From: Marifrigoribacter sp047730175
Lineage (GTDB): Bacteria > Bacteroidota > Bacteroidia > Flavobacteriales > Flavobacteriaceae
DNA length: 64,000 nucleotides
Direction of reading: 5' to 3'
Assembly: GCF_047730175.1 (NCBI RefSeq)
Contig: NZ_CP159833.1
Coordinates: forward strand, 2,418,001-2,482,000
Part shown: in pieces, positions 18,989 through 26,739 of the stretch
How positions within the stretch are numbered: position 1 is the stretch's first letter
How the letters are laid out: each line of letters begins with the position of its first letter
Translations under genes and position numbers: made by a program
Notes under the pieces: model-generated
What the model saw: the letters and a program-made list of their open reading frames with translations, nothing else
Told to the model about the DNA's origin: nothing
Databases searched by the model: none

Positions 18989-20161
18989 TTATAATTCTTT
19001 TTTACTTCCGTTCGCCAATACTCGATAGTAAGTATCACCCGCAATTAACAAGCCTTCAGATTTTTTATTAGGCCAATTTTTATGATAATCATTTGAATGT
19101 TTCACATCAATTCCAATCACTTTTCCGTTATATTTACTTTTCACTTTAGATTGAAGATTATGACCCACAATAATTGCCTTTGCATTAAATTTTTCTAATG
19201 GCTTTTCGACTTCTTCTTGTGTTAAATCTTCTTTGTAATATCCACGATACCAGCAAATTCCAGTTTTTGATGATATTAATAAATCTGTCGATTTTTTATT
19301 TGGTTTTGGATAGGGCGCTTCATAATAACCGTTTCTTATAAAGTTATTAATTTCTTCTAGTGTCATATCTATATCTACAATATCTGGATGTAAACCACCA
19401 TGCGCAAACAGGTTTCCGTTTATAGATTCAATAACATTTTTAGACGACATCCATTTGCCCAAAAATGAATTAGTATCATATAAATTAGATTGTGTTTTTC
19501 CTAAAATTGAAGCGATAAAAGTATATTTCAAAGATGCTGCTTGATAATCTCCATAAAAGTTTTTTAACTCATGATTTCCAATAATAAAATGTACTTGTCC
19601 TCCTTGTTTTTTAGCATCTTGCTCTAGTTTGTAAATAAACCAAAGCACTTGAGTTGTAGAAAAACCTCTATCTATAAAATCTCCAACTAATACCAAATGT
19701 CCTTTTCCAAAAGTCCAATTTAAATTATGGTCAATTACTTCACTACTTATTAAAAAATCTCTAAACGTTTTGTAGCCACTTTCAATATCAGAAATTGCTA
19801 GTACTTTATTATTGTCATTATAAACGGTTTTTGGAGTTTCAAAATCTGTTTTAAGCGTAAAATCAAAACTTGTTGAATCTAAAGCAAAAAAACAATTTAC
19901 AGGTATTGATTCATTTGAATTATACTCTTTTTGATCTAGATAAAAACCATCCTTTTTATTCCCTTTTATATAGTTTACATTTAAAACACTGTCGTTTTTA
20001 TAAAAAGCGTAGGGTCCATCTCCATCTAATGCGATTCGCAAATTGTTATGTCCATAACTAGCTGCTGCTCCATGATAAAGTCCAAATAAAATTGCAATAA
20101 TTGCTAAGGCTAAAAATGTAAGGGATATATGTTTTAAATATCTTAAAATTCTTTTTTTCAT
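18989..20161 (-). CDS. Membrane-anchored metallophosphoesterase (PPP-like)
   Basis: From ATG 20161 the 390-residue product has an N-terminal membrane anchor (about 15-35, ISLTFLALAIIAILFGLYHG). It then has a calcineurin-like phosphatase core with ISDIESG (a variant of the first GDxHG motif), GDFIDRG, GNHE and a FAHGGLHPD/VGHN ending. These place it near Shewanella-like bacterial PPP protein phosphatases. The first motif lacks the usual His (DIE where D-x-H is usual), which could affect metal binding. The active domain probably faces the periplasm. It is encoded divergently from the LytS-type kinase. Confidence 0.87.
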   Translation of the reverse strand: MKKRILRYLKHISLTFLALAIIAILFGLYHGAAASYGHNNLRIALDGDGPYAFYKNDSVLNVNYIKGNKKDGFYLDQKEYNSNESIPVNCFFALDSTSFDFTLKTDFETPKTVYNDNNKVLAISDIESGYKTFRDFLISSEVIDHNLNWTFGKGHLVLVGDFIDRGFSTTQVLWFIYKLEQDAKKQGGQVHFIIGNHELKNFYGDYQAASLKYTFIASILGKTQSNLYDTNSFLGKWMSSKNVIESINGNLFAHGGLHPDIVDIDMTLEEINNFIRNGYYEAPYPKPNKKSTDLLISSKTGICWYRGYYKEDLTQEEVEKPLEKFNAKAIIVGHNLQSKVKSKYNGKVIGIDVKHSNDYHKNWPNKKSEGLLIAGDTYYRVLANGSKKEL

Positions 20162-20371
20162 TATAATTGATTTAATAAGTTGATGTTCATTTTTGATAGT
20201 ACAAAAGTATTTACAAGCTCTCTTTAAATTAAATTTTTGTGATGAACACTCCTTATTAAAGCATACAATCATCATTGATGTATGTAAAGCAAGTTTATCA
20301 CTCCTAAGAATATTTACGGCGCTTCAAAATGAACGTTTGTCACTTATTAATGGATATTAGTATGATTGTTT

Positions 20372-20379
20372 TAACTTTG
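20372..20379 (+). promoter_or_regulatory. -7 promoter box immediately before the LytS-like kinase
   Basis: TAACTTTG matches TAnnTTTG and ends only four bases before the start codon at 20384. If used, transcription would start at or near the ATG, implying a leaderless or nearly leaderless mRNA. Confidence 0.45.
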
Positions 20380-20383
20380 CAGT

Positions 20384-21199
20384 ATGATATCAATCTTAAA
20401 AAGAAACAACTGGCTTATCCTTAAAACAATCGTTTTAATAACAATCATTATTCCTCTTGGAATTACCTCTTATGAAACTATAATACTTCAAAAAAAATCT
20501 GTAGAATTTCTAGGTGACTATCCAACGATTGTTGGAGTTCTTGTTTTAATCTATTATTTAATTCTTCTCGTTTTAGGTGTTATTTGGGTACTTACACAAT
20601 TAAAATCCGTATTGAAATTAAAAAACGAAAAAACGAAAAACGAGTTACTCCATTTACAAAGTCAGGTAAATCCTCATTTCTTTTTCAATATGCTCAACAA
20701 CTTATACGGTATGGTTGATAAAGATGCTGAAAAATCAAAAAAACTGATTTTAAAGTTATCCGATTTGATGCGTTACAGTATCTATGAAGGTGAAAAAAGT
20801 CTGGTACCTCTTGAAGAAGAAATAGCCTATTTAAAAAATTATATTGAATTACATCGTATGCGTTATTATAAAAGTATCGACATACAATTTGATATTGACA
20901 TTGATGATCATACAACCGAAGTAATGCCTTTGTTGTTTATTATATTATTGGAGAATGCTTTTAAACACGGAGTAGAAAATTTAAGAGAGGCTGCCTACAT
21001 TCATATAAGTCTGTCTTCTAAAAACAAAAAAATATTTTTTGAAATTGAAAACAATTTTGATAAAAATACTTTGCCAGAAAAAACTGGTATTGGAATTAAA
21101 AATATAAAACGCAGGTTAGAGTTAGCATATCCTAAAAAACATAATCTTATATTTACAAGCACTAATTCTGTTTATACCGCTAAATTACAATTGCAGTAA
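20384..21199 (+). CDS. LytS/YehU-type sensor histidine kinase
   Basis: This 271-residue kinase has two membrane helices (about 12-30 and 47-72). A His_kinase domain follows, whose phospho-acceptor is H98 in QSQVNPHFFFNML, and an HATPase domain with LLENAFKHG and GIGIKNIKRRL. There is no large periplasmic sensor, so the stimulus is probably read in the membrane. Its stop codon overlaps the start of the LytTR regulator (TAATG), so the two form a cotranslated two-component pair. It is transcribed opposite to most other genes in the cassette array. Confidence 0.95.
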   Translation: MISILKRNNWLILKTIVLITIIIPLGITSYETIILQKKSVEFLGDYPTIVGVLVLIYYLILLVLGVIWVLTQLKSVLKLKNEKTKNELLHLQSQVNPHFFFNMLNNLYGMVDKDAEKSKKLILKLSDLMRYSIYEGEKSLVPLEEEIAYLKNYIELHRMRYYKSIDIQFDIDIDDHTTEVMPLLFIILLENAFKHGVENLREAAYIHISLSSKNKKIFFEIENNFDKNTLPEKTGIGIKNIKRRLELAYPKKHNLIFTSTNSVYTAKLQLQ

Positions 21200-21897
21200 T
21201 GGTTAGATACCTTATCATAGACGACGAGCATATTGCACATGATATTATAAAAAATTATTGTGATATGTTGCCGAACATGAAATTAATGAAGCATTGCTAT
21301 GATGCTATTGAGGCTTTAGATTATTTAAGCACAAACTCTATAGACTTAATTTTCTTAGATTTAAATATGCCGAAATTAAAAGGTTTTGATTTTTTAAAAA
21401 CCTTACCAAACAAACCAAAAGTTATTGTAACAACTGCTTATAAAGAACATGCAATAGAAGGATATGAATTAGAAATTACTGATTACCTTTTAAAGCCCTT
21501 TAGTTTTGAACGTTTTTTAAAAGCGGTCAATAAAGCTGTTCAAGCAAAAGAAAGTATTCCTAAAAAAAAGCAAGCTATAGAGAAAACCAAAACAGGACAT
21601 ATATTTCTTTATAGTGATAAGAAATATATTCAAGTAAAGGTAGCTGATATTCTATATTTAGAAGCAGCAGGTAATTATTCTAAAGTCGTTTTAAAAGATG
21701 ACAGTATCTTGGTTAGAGAGAAAATTTCAGATATGTTTGGTAAATTATCTTCAGAGCTGTTTCTTCAAGCTCATAAGTCGTTTGTTGTTGCTAAGGCGCA
21801 AATTTACAGTGTAGACGGAAACAGAATATTAATTGCTGATAAAATTATTCCTATAGGAAAGTTTTACAAGGCTAATATTGTTGAATTGTTAAAATGA
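21199..21897 (+). CDS. LytTR family response regulator
   Basis: The 232-residue protein has a receiver domain (about 1-120) with acidic pocket DDEH at 8-11 and phospho-acceptor D54 in FLDLNMP. The LytTR DNA-binding domain follows (about 135-232), with YLEAAGNYSKV and FLQAHKSFVVA. It should bind direct repeats in target promoters when phosphorylated by the overlapping kinase. It is the last gene before attC-like site 7. Targets are not identifiable from the window. Confidence 0.95.
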   Translation: MVRYLIIDDEHIAHDIIKNYCDMLPNMKLMKHCYDAIEALDYLSTNSIDLIFLDLNMPKLKGFDFLKTLPNKPKVIVTTAYKEHAIEGYELEITDYLLKPFSFERFLKAVNKAVQAKESIPKKKQAIEKTKTGHIFLYSDKKYIQVKVADILYLEAAGNYSKVVLKDDSILVREKISDMFGKLSSELFLQAHKSFVVAKAQIYSVDGNRILIADKIIPIGKFYKANIVELLK

Positions 21898-21913
21898 TAG
21901 TTTATCTGTTTTA

Positions 21914-22082
21914 ATTATTGCCAACGTTTTGTGTATTGTTTGTTGCGTGTTTTAAGCACTTAATTTAGCAAATAAAAACCGAATAGAAAATCCGCGAGAC
22001 ACGAGCGAAGCGAACTGGCGTAAGCAATTTTCGTAAGTAGGCTAGAACTAGCAATGAATTATATACGGTGTTAGGCGCTGTG
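21914..22082 (-). repeat. attC-like site 7 (type C spacer)
   Basis: A spacer of about 165 bp with arms TTGCCAACGTTTTGTGTATTG and TTATATACGGTGTTAGGC. The core segment with CGCGAGACACGAGCGAAGCG is about 95 percent identical to that at 16310-16390. Read on the minus strand, its first core box GCCTAAC fits the classical RYYYAAC consensus. Confidence 0.65.
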
Positions 22083-22090
22083 TTTTTTAT

Positions 22091-22945
22091 TTACAATTTT
22101 TCTTTAATTGCTTTTCTCCAAAAGGAGATCCCAAAAACACAAGTCACAATTGCAAACATAATTCCGTTTTCGCCAAGCCAATGTTCTGTTCCTTCATTTT
22201 TAATTGTTAATTCAGGTAATATTTTTTGAATATACACATTGCTTACTGCGTGAAAAATTACTGCTGGCCATAGACTTTTAGATTTAAAAGTGTAGTAAGT
22301 CATAATAAATGACATCGACACAATAACAACATAAAATGTCGTCAATTCCAAGATTACATTTTCGCCATAATATACAATTAATGGCCAATGCCAGGATGCC
22401 CAAATTATTCCACTAAAAACCGAAACACCAGTAAAAGAAAGAACCTTTTTTAATTCATAGATAAAGAACCCTCTCCACCCAATTTCTTCTCCTAAAGTCG
22501 TTGCTGATGCTCTTATCACTTCAACCGTTCCTAATAATATTACAGCTATAATTATTGAAGATGTTGTATTTAGAGTTCCTATTCCAACTAATCCAAGCTC
22601 TTTAGCCCAATCAGAAATTACTTCTTTATTAGCTAAACCTCCAAATCCGAAACTCCAGATTAATATATAAGTTATTAATCCATATATAGCTGGAATGAAA
22701 TAAGACAATCGAATATATTTCCAATTTCCCCAATTCCAATTTAGAGAAGAAATAGAGCGTCCTTTTATTTTTAATGTTATTATTGTGGCTATTGCCGGAC
22801 ACCACATTAAACCTCCAATATATATTCGTGAAGGATATAAATTAACTATGGCATAATAGAATAGAGAACTAATAACTGTAACTATTGCTAGGAAAATAAA
22901 GATTGTATTCCAAGTTTTTTTTCGTTCCGTTAAACTTTCTTGCAT
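22091..22945 (-). CDS. CPBP family intramembrane metalloprotease
   Basis: This 284-residue membrane protein carries the EEIGWRGFFIYEL motif (about 150) and SGIIWASWHWPLIV, which contain the conserved Glu pair, Arg and His of CPBP/Abi proteins. A later IFHAVSNVY segment gives the last His. It is a different subgroup from the CPBP protein at 18174-18854, closer to the DUF/YhfC-like long forms. It is the only gene in its cassette, with ends GTTAGTCGC and GCGCCTAAC. Confidence 0.9.
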   Translation of the reverse strand: MQESLTERKKTWNTIFIFLAIVTVISSLFYYAIVNLYPSRIYIGGLMWCPAIATIITLKIKGRSISSLNWNWGNWKYIRLSYFIPAIYGLITYILIWSFGFGGLANKEVISDWAKELGLVGIGTLNTTSSIIIAVILLGTVEVIRASATTLGEEIGWRGFFIYELKKVLSFTGVSVFSGIIWASWHWPLIVYYGENVILELTTFYVVIVSMSFIMTYYTFKSKSLWPAVIFHAVSNVYIQKILPELTIKNEGTEHWLGENGIMFAIVTCVFGISFWRKAIKEKL

Positions 22946-22999
22946 TTGGGTTTTCTGATTGGTTTGTTAATGGAAGACGAAGAGTTAGTAGTTTTGTTA

Positions 23000-23141
23000 C
23001 ATTGCGACTAACGGGTTTGTGTATGAAAAGTAGGCGATTTCGAAGCACTAAACTTTCAGATAAACACAAACTTTGATACGAGCGAAAACCTTTGCATTTA
23101 CTACTGTTTCGCCTATTTTTTATATACATTATTACCACCAG
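23000..23141 (-). repeat. attC-like site 8
   Basis: Outer arms GCGACTAACGGG + TTTGTGTATG + AAAAGTAGGCGA and TCGCCTATTTTTTATATAC + ATTATTACC pair over GTAGGCGA/TCGCCTAT. The site separates the CPBP unit from the DUF3995/monooxygenase unit. Confidence 0.6.
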
Positions 23142-23573
23142 TTATTTATTCATTAGTTGTATTATAATCCCAATTATTCCAATTGACAAGCATAATGGTA
23201 CAAACAATTTTGTGTCAGCTTTCGCAAAATCAGTATGCTTTATTTTCTTGAAAAGCCCTACATATTTAAAATCACCAATTGTTCTTAAAATAAAAATAGT
23301 AGGAATTATCCAACCTCCATAAGTAATTATCCAATTAGGAACTTGATTATTGAATATACCTGTTTTTACTAAATATAATAAGCCAAATGAAATTAAGCCA
23401 AGAGCAACAATTGCTGTGGCAATTCTAGCTGGTTTCATTGCTTTTTCTCCATTTTCTTCAGTAGGTAAAGCATTATTTATACCCCATTTTCCGCCAAAAA
23501 TCCAATAAAAATGGATGAACCCTATTATAGTGAAAATTGTAAATAAGGAAATAGATAAAATAGTTTGAATCAT
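23142..23573 (-). CDS. DUF3995 domain-containing membrane protein
   Basis: The 143-residue protein has four membrane helices and the typical DUF3995 start (IGFIHFYWIFGGKWGINNALPT). Later segments GLLYLVKTG and IGDFKYVGLFKKIKHTDFAKADTKLFVPL match the family. The function is unknown. Its ATG overlaps the monooxygenase stop codon by four bases (ATGA), so it is translated after the monooxygenase in the same cassette. Confidence 0.85.
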   Translation of the reverse strand: MIQTILSISLFTIFTIIGFIHFYWIFGGKWGINNALPTEENGEKAMKPARIATAIVALGLISFGLLYLVKTGIFNNQVPNWIITYGGWIIPTIFILRTIGDFKYVGLFKKIKHTDFAKADTKLFVPLCLSIGIIGIIIQLMNK

Positions 23574-24703
23574 ATTTCTGCCAATTGAAAAATTAGATCA
23601 TTCTGTTTTCTATTAACTGAAGTAGGCGTTAATCTTAACATTTGATTACGTAAACCAATTAATATAGGATTTTTAAGATGTGCCATTTTTCCAACAAGCC
23701 AACTTGCTTTAACTACTTGATGTGCTTTTGGTAATCTTAATTTTTGATATTCCGAAAATGCTTTGGTAATCTCATATTTGTGTAAACACTCTGAAAGCAC
23801 AAAAGCATCTTCGATAGCCTGACAAGCACCTTGCCCAATATTTGGGGTTGTTGCGTGTGCTGAATCTCCTATTAAACATACATTATCTTTAAACCAAATG
23901 TCTGTTGGTTTTAAGTCTGAAATTTCGGCAGTATTTATATGTTCTTTTTTCGTTGATTTTATAATGTCTTTAATTACTAAATTATAATCACCAAAATATT
24001 GCTCTATATTGTTGATAGAAAATTCATTCGCGTTTTTTTTGAACGATTTTAAAGCATACCAATAGACTTTATTTTCTGCAATTTGAACAAAACCAAAACG
24101 TTCGGCTTTTCCCCAAGCCTCGTTCAATTCGTTTCTAAAATTTATTGGCAATTCATATTCTGTAACTCCTCTCCAACATATTTGATTAGCATTCCGAATG
24201 CTATTGTTCGGGAATAATTTTTGTCTAACAACTGAATTAAGTCCATCAGCTCCTATAACGGTTGAGGATTGAATTTGTTTCCCATTTTCAAAGTTCAATT
24301 CGTATCCATTTTCACTTTTAACTATTGAAGTAAGTTTGTTGTTGAGATTAATTTCGGTTGGTTTTAATTTGTCAATCAATATCTTTTGTAATTTCCCTCT
24401 ATGAATTGCGATGTTTTTTGTGTTGTGTTTTTGCTCAAAATAGGACAAGTCAATTTTCGAAAGTGGTTTTAGATTTGATTTGGTAATATTCATTGAAGAG
24501 ATTGGATTTCCATTTTCCTCAATTATTTTTCGTAATCCTAACTTGTCATAAACTTGCATTGCGTTATTAGCTAAAATTATTCCAGCACCAACTTCTTTTA
24601 TCTGTTCGGCTTGTTCAAAAATCCTTGTTTTTATTCCTTTTTGCTCAAGTGCAATTGCTGTCGTTAATCCTCCTATTCCTGCTCCAATAATATCTATGTT
24701 CAT
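23570..24703 (-). CDS. FAD-dependent aromatic-ring-type monooxygenase
   Basis: This 377-residue flavoprotein has the dinucleotide-binding GAGIGGLTTAIAL at 7-19, the DG motif around VIGADGLNSVVRQ at about 150, and the second FAD motif GDSAHATTPNIGQGACQAIEDA near 275. This is the salicylate hydroxylase-like class A architecture. It would hydroxylate or oxidise a small organic substrate using NAD(P)H. The substrate is unknown; it could be an antibiotic-modifying enzyme, but it does not read as Tet(X). It is the first gene of its cassette, in an overlap with the DUF3995 gene. Confidence 0.88.
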   Translation of the reverse strand: MNIDIIGAGIGGLTTAIALEQKGIKTRIFEQAEQIKEVGAGIILANNAMQVYDKLGLRKIIEENGNPISSMNITKSNLKPLSKIDLSYFEQKHNTKNIAIHRGKLQKILIDKLKPTEINLNNKLTSIVKSENGYELNFENGKQIQSSTVIGADGLNSVVRQKLFPNNSIRNANQICWRGVTEYELPINFRNELNEAWGKAERFGFVQIAENKVYWYALKSFKKNANEFSINNIEQYFGDYNLVIKDIIKSTKKEHINTAEISDLKPTDIWFKDNVCLIGDSAHATTPNIGQGACQAIEDAFVLSECLHKYEITKAFSEYQKLRLPKAHQVVKASWLVGKMAHLKNPILIGLRNQMLRLTPTSVNRKQNDLIFQLAEI

Positions 24704-24715
24704 AAAGTTCGTTCT

Positions 24716-24859
24716 AATTGGTTGTAACGTGGTTGTGTAAGGAAAGTTGCGTTATAAAAACGCTTAAACTTTCCGATTTATAAATATAGTAAATTAGAAA
24801 ATAATGAATAAAATGAAAGCAATAATTAAGCAATTTTTTTTACACGGTGTTAGCACAAG
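24716..24859 (-). repeat. attC-like site 9
   Basis: Arms GTTGTAACGTGGTTGTGTAAGG and TTTACACGGTGTTAGCAC, with AGTTGCGTTATAA / TTATAAATA-type AT-rich filling. The closing core GTTAGCACAAG is the exact complement of the opening core of the next unit (TTGTGCTAAC at 25970-25979). Confidence 0.6.
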
Positions 24860-25936
24860 TTATTTATTTGGTTTTAGGCTTTCAATTCCTTCTTCTCCTC
24901 TATAATAAATTTCAATTCCGGTATCAATTTCTGGATTAAATAATTTAATCTTTTTTCGAGAACTTACTGAATAACGAAAAATATTTTTCCTTTCATCATT
25001 TGCACTTTTCACATTGTAATGCCCTCTATTTTTTTCATTTACTATTGACAGTGTAATGTGAATATTTCTTGTTGTCTTATGTAATTCAATTCCTGAAAGA
25101 TTTAAAACATATTCAGAAAATTTATTTCGGATAAAATCAATTGTATACTCTTCGTCTTCTTTCAATGTTTTAGAGAAGTCTTTTAAAAGGTCAATTACAG
25201 GTTTACCATAACTCTTTTTCTCTAATTTTTCTTTCCGCTCTTCAACATAACTTTTAAAGTTCGTTTTTATAAACGAAAGAAATGATTTAATTAAATAGGA
25301 TGATTGATTATTTATTGGGTCAATTAAGCCATCTTGTTCATTTTTAAATATCTTAATCAACTTATTAAAAACTGAATTTTCGTGATTGTCCCAAAATAAA
25401 TGATATTTCTTATCGTAATCTAATTTTTCAAATGAATTACTAGATGCATTTGAAGGAACTGGTGTTAAGTAAATAATATAAATTTCAGGCTTTAAATTAC
25501 TTTCTGAATAATAGTTTTCTAAACCTTTCATTTCATCTTCTAGTTGCGAGTCATTTTTTATAATAGAAGAGTCTGTTATTTTATTTTCTAAACAAATAGA
25601 ATATATTATTTCAGATGTTTTGTCATCAATTATCTCTATTATTATATCGATATCTCTCCTTTTTCTTTTTCCTTTTTTTTCAAGGTTTACAGATAATTCA
25701 GGAATTATATTGATAGAATACCCTGAATATTTAGATAAGTCAGCAATTCTATTATTATACTGAATTTTAGCTAAAAAATCTTTATTAATTTCTGCAATGT
25801 CATTCAATAATTCTTGTAGTAATAAACTCGAAATTCCGTGGTCTTCGTTCGGGTCTAATAAATATGCTAAAAAGGAACTAACATTTGGTTCATTGATTGA
25901 ACCATCATTAGAAGATAAAATTCTGAAAATGTTCAT
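24860..25936 (-). CDS. PD-(D/E)XK nuclease superfamily protein
   Basis: The 358-residue protein begins with the FRILSSNDGSINEPNVSSFLAYLLDP segment typical of the PD-(D/E)XK family that includes Pfam PF14281-like proteins. The catalytic core is visible as RRDIDIIIEI (D95, D97) followed by YSICLENKI (E117-x-K119). A helical C-terminal region follows. It probably cuts DNA. Such genes occur as standalone defence or restriction-like accessory proteins, but this role is inferred. Single-gene cassette whose ends GTTAGCACAA and TTGTGCTAAC are perfect complements. Confidence 0.8.
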   Translation of the reverse strand: MNIFRILSSNDGSINEPNVSSFLAYLLDPNEDHGISSLLLQELLNDIAEINKDFLAKIQYNNRIADLSKYSGYSINIIPELSVNLEKKGKRKRRDIDIIIEIIDDKTSEIIYSICLENKITDSSIIKNDSQLEDEMKGLENYYSESNLKPEIYIIYLTPVPSNASSNSFEKLDYDKKYHLFWDNHENSVFNKLIKIFKNEQDGLIDPINNQSSYLIKSFLSFIKTNFKSYVEERKEKLEKKSYGKPVIDLLKDFSKTLKEDEEYTIDFIRNKFSEYVLNLSGIELHKTTRNIHITLSIVNEKNRGHYNVKSANDERKNIFRYSVSSRKKIKLFNPEIDTGIEIYYRGEEGIESLKPNK

Positions 25937-25967
25937 TGATATTTCTAAAGTTTAATTTGAGGTCTAA

Positions 25968-26115
25968 TTTGTGCTAACTGGTTATATCATTATATTGATG
26001 CACGTTTATCGGCTTGTGTTACTAGATATACATACTTTTTGTGCATTTTTATCTAATAAAAATCCCCACACCGTTCGCCAAAGGCAAATAGGAGTGGGGA
26101 TAGAGGATAAAGGTA
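25968..26115 (-). repeat. attC-like site 10, truncated type A spacer (copy 3)
   Basis: The first about 140 bp match type A copy 1 (14771-14910) with about two mismatches, then the match stops abruptly at about 26115. The closing half with GTTATGCGTTGTT is missing. This marks where the cassette array was broken on its high-coordinate side. Confidence 0.65.
26062..26101 (-). terminator. Hairpin terminator inside the type A spacer, copy 3
   Basis: The ATCCCCAC/GTGGGGAT hairpin again, followed on the minus strand by TTTTTATTAG. Confidence 0.6.
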
Positions 26116-26118
26116 TAA

Positions 26119-26739
26119 ATATTTAAGACAATAGCGTGTTTTTTTTACGAGAAATGTTAATTGTATTTGTTCTTTTTTCCATTGCTGTAAAAAGAACCAA
26201 AAAAATCTAGCCTGCAGAAAACACTTCTAAATAGTTTGTTTGCGACCTAAATTTTAAAAACTTATCCTCCTTTGTCGGATTTCAAACAGTTTAAAATTTG
26301 ACGGTCTTCTTTTAAAAATTTAGAGGTAATACTCTGCTTTAGACCTATGGTCACAGAATCTGATTTTATATCGTTTTTTACAAAAGCATTTTCGTTACTC
26401 AAATTTTGTTGACAGCTATTTGTTGACAGCTAGAAAAGGAATAATTAAAAATAATGTGAATAAAGATTGTTTTAACATCTTGTGAATAAATTTTATGATT
26501 TATAATGTCAAAGACGCTGTTAAAAATGAAATGTTGCAAATCCAGGGATTTAATTAGCTAAAACACTTATTATGTGGTAAGTAGGGCGGAAGAAAGCTAT
26601 AGGATTCCCTATAATAGTAATAGATAGATGTTAATAAAGGGATAAAATACTGCTAAATTTCGTCAATAAAAATATTTGTATTATATTGGACGAAATACAT
26701 ATATCAACGACGAAACGAATCACTTAATTATTGTTAGTT
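26119..26739. other. Non-coding stretch between the array and the FIST gene
   Basis: Besides the decayed fragment at 26262-26478, the part at about 26150-26260 (minus strand GGTTCTTTTTACAGC, GAAAAAAGAAC) resembles AT-rich filler that I recall near flavobacterial repeats; this is not verifiable here. The segment from 26480 to 26739 presumably holds the promoter of the FIST gene, but no clear TAnnTTTG box was found. Confidence 0.35.
26262..26478 (-). pseudogene. Decayed 5' fragment of an exported esterase-like gene
   Basis: On the minus strand an ATG at 26478 opens a signal-like sequence (MLKQSLFTLFLIIPFLA). It is broken at a 14-bp tandem duplication (26405-26418 and 26419-26432, TTTGTTGACAGCTA). 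In another frame the text continues as CQQNLSNENAFVKNDIKSD, then SVTIGLKQSITSKFLKEDRQI, and stops at 26262. The last segment resembles the N-terminus of the two esterases in this window (for example IADSIYSDHLKEQRNFW). I infer a lipoprotein esterase of the same family, frameshifted and cut after about 60 codons. The rest of the gene is absent. Confidence 0.4.

Larger units (their letters stand above)
12755..26115 (-). mobile_element. Integron-like gene cassette array without integrase (CALIN-like)
   Basis: About ten consecutive units hold one to four unrelated genes each, separated by attC-like inverted-repeat spacers. Read on the minus strand, each unit starts with GTT plus a unit-specific heptamer-like core, usually soon followed by a start codon. 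It ends after the gene stop with the reverse complement of that core, ending AAC. Examples: GTTGGCAAAC...TTTGCCAAC around the GNAT gene, GTTAGCACAA...TTGTGCTAAC around the PD-(D/E)XK gene, GTTAGTGGTA...TACCACTAAC around the HEPN pair, and GTTAGTTGCAA...GCAACTAAC around the PH/SHOCT gene. Such restored complementarity on circularisation is the signature of integron cassettes. No intI gene or attI was seen. Both ends look broken: half-site at 12755-12782, truncated site at 25968-26115. Confidence 0.65.

Noticed and set aside
20162..20275. 38-residue N-terminal extension of the phosphoesterase
   Set aside because: It would put the membrane anchor far from the N-terminus and overlaps the divergent promoter region; ATG 20161 starts MKKRILRYLKH, a good anchor start.
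22869..23138. Minus-strand open frame of 89 codons before the CPBP gene
   Set aside because: It overlaps the CPBP start and runs through attC-like site 8, so it is best explained as chance reading of the spacer.
23570..24703. Tet(X)-type tetracycline monooxygenase
   Set aside because: The N-terminal FAD motif and following residues resemble salicylate hydroxylase-like enzymes; none of the Tet(X)-like N-terminal sequence that I recall is present.
12755..26115. Composite transposon or insertion sequences as the cause of the repeats
   Set aside because: No transposase or integrase was seen, repeats lie between almost every gene unit, and each unit has its own complementary ends, unlike IS terminal repeats.
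13473..26115. CRISPR array
   Set aside because: The repeats are long (75-340 bp), variable and separated by genes of 0.5-4 kb, not by short uniform spacers.
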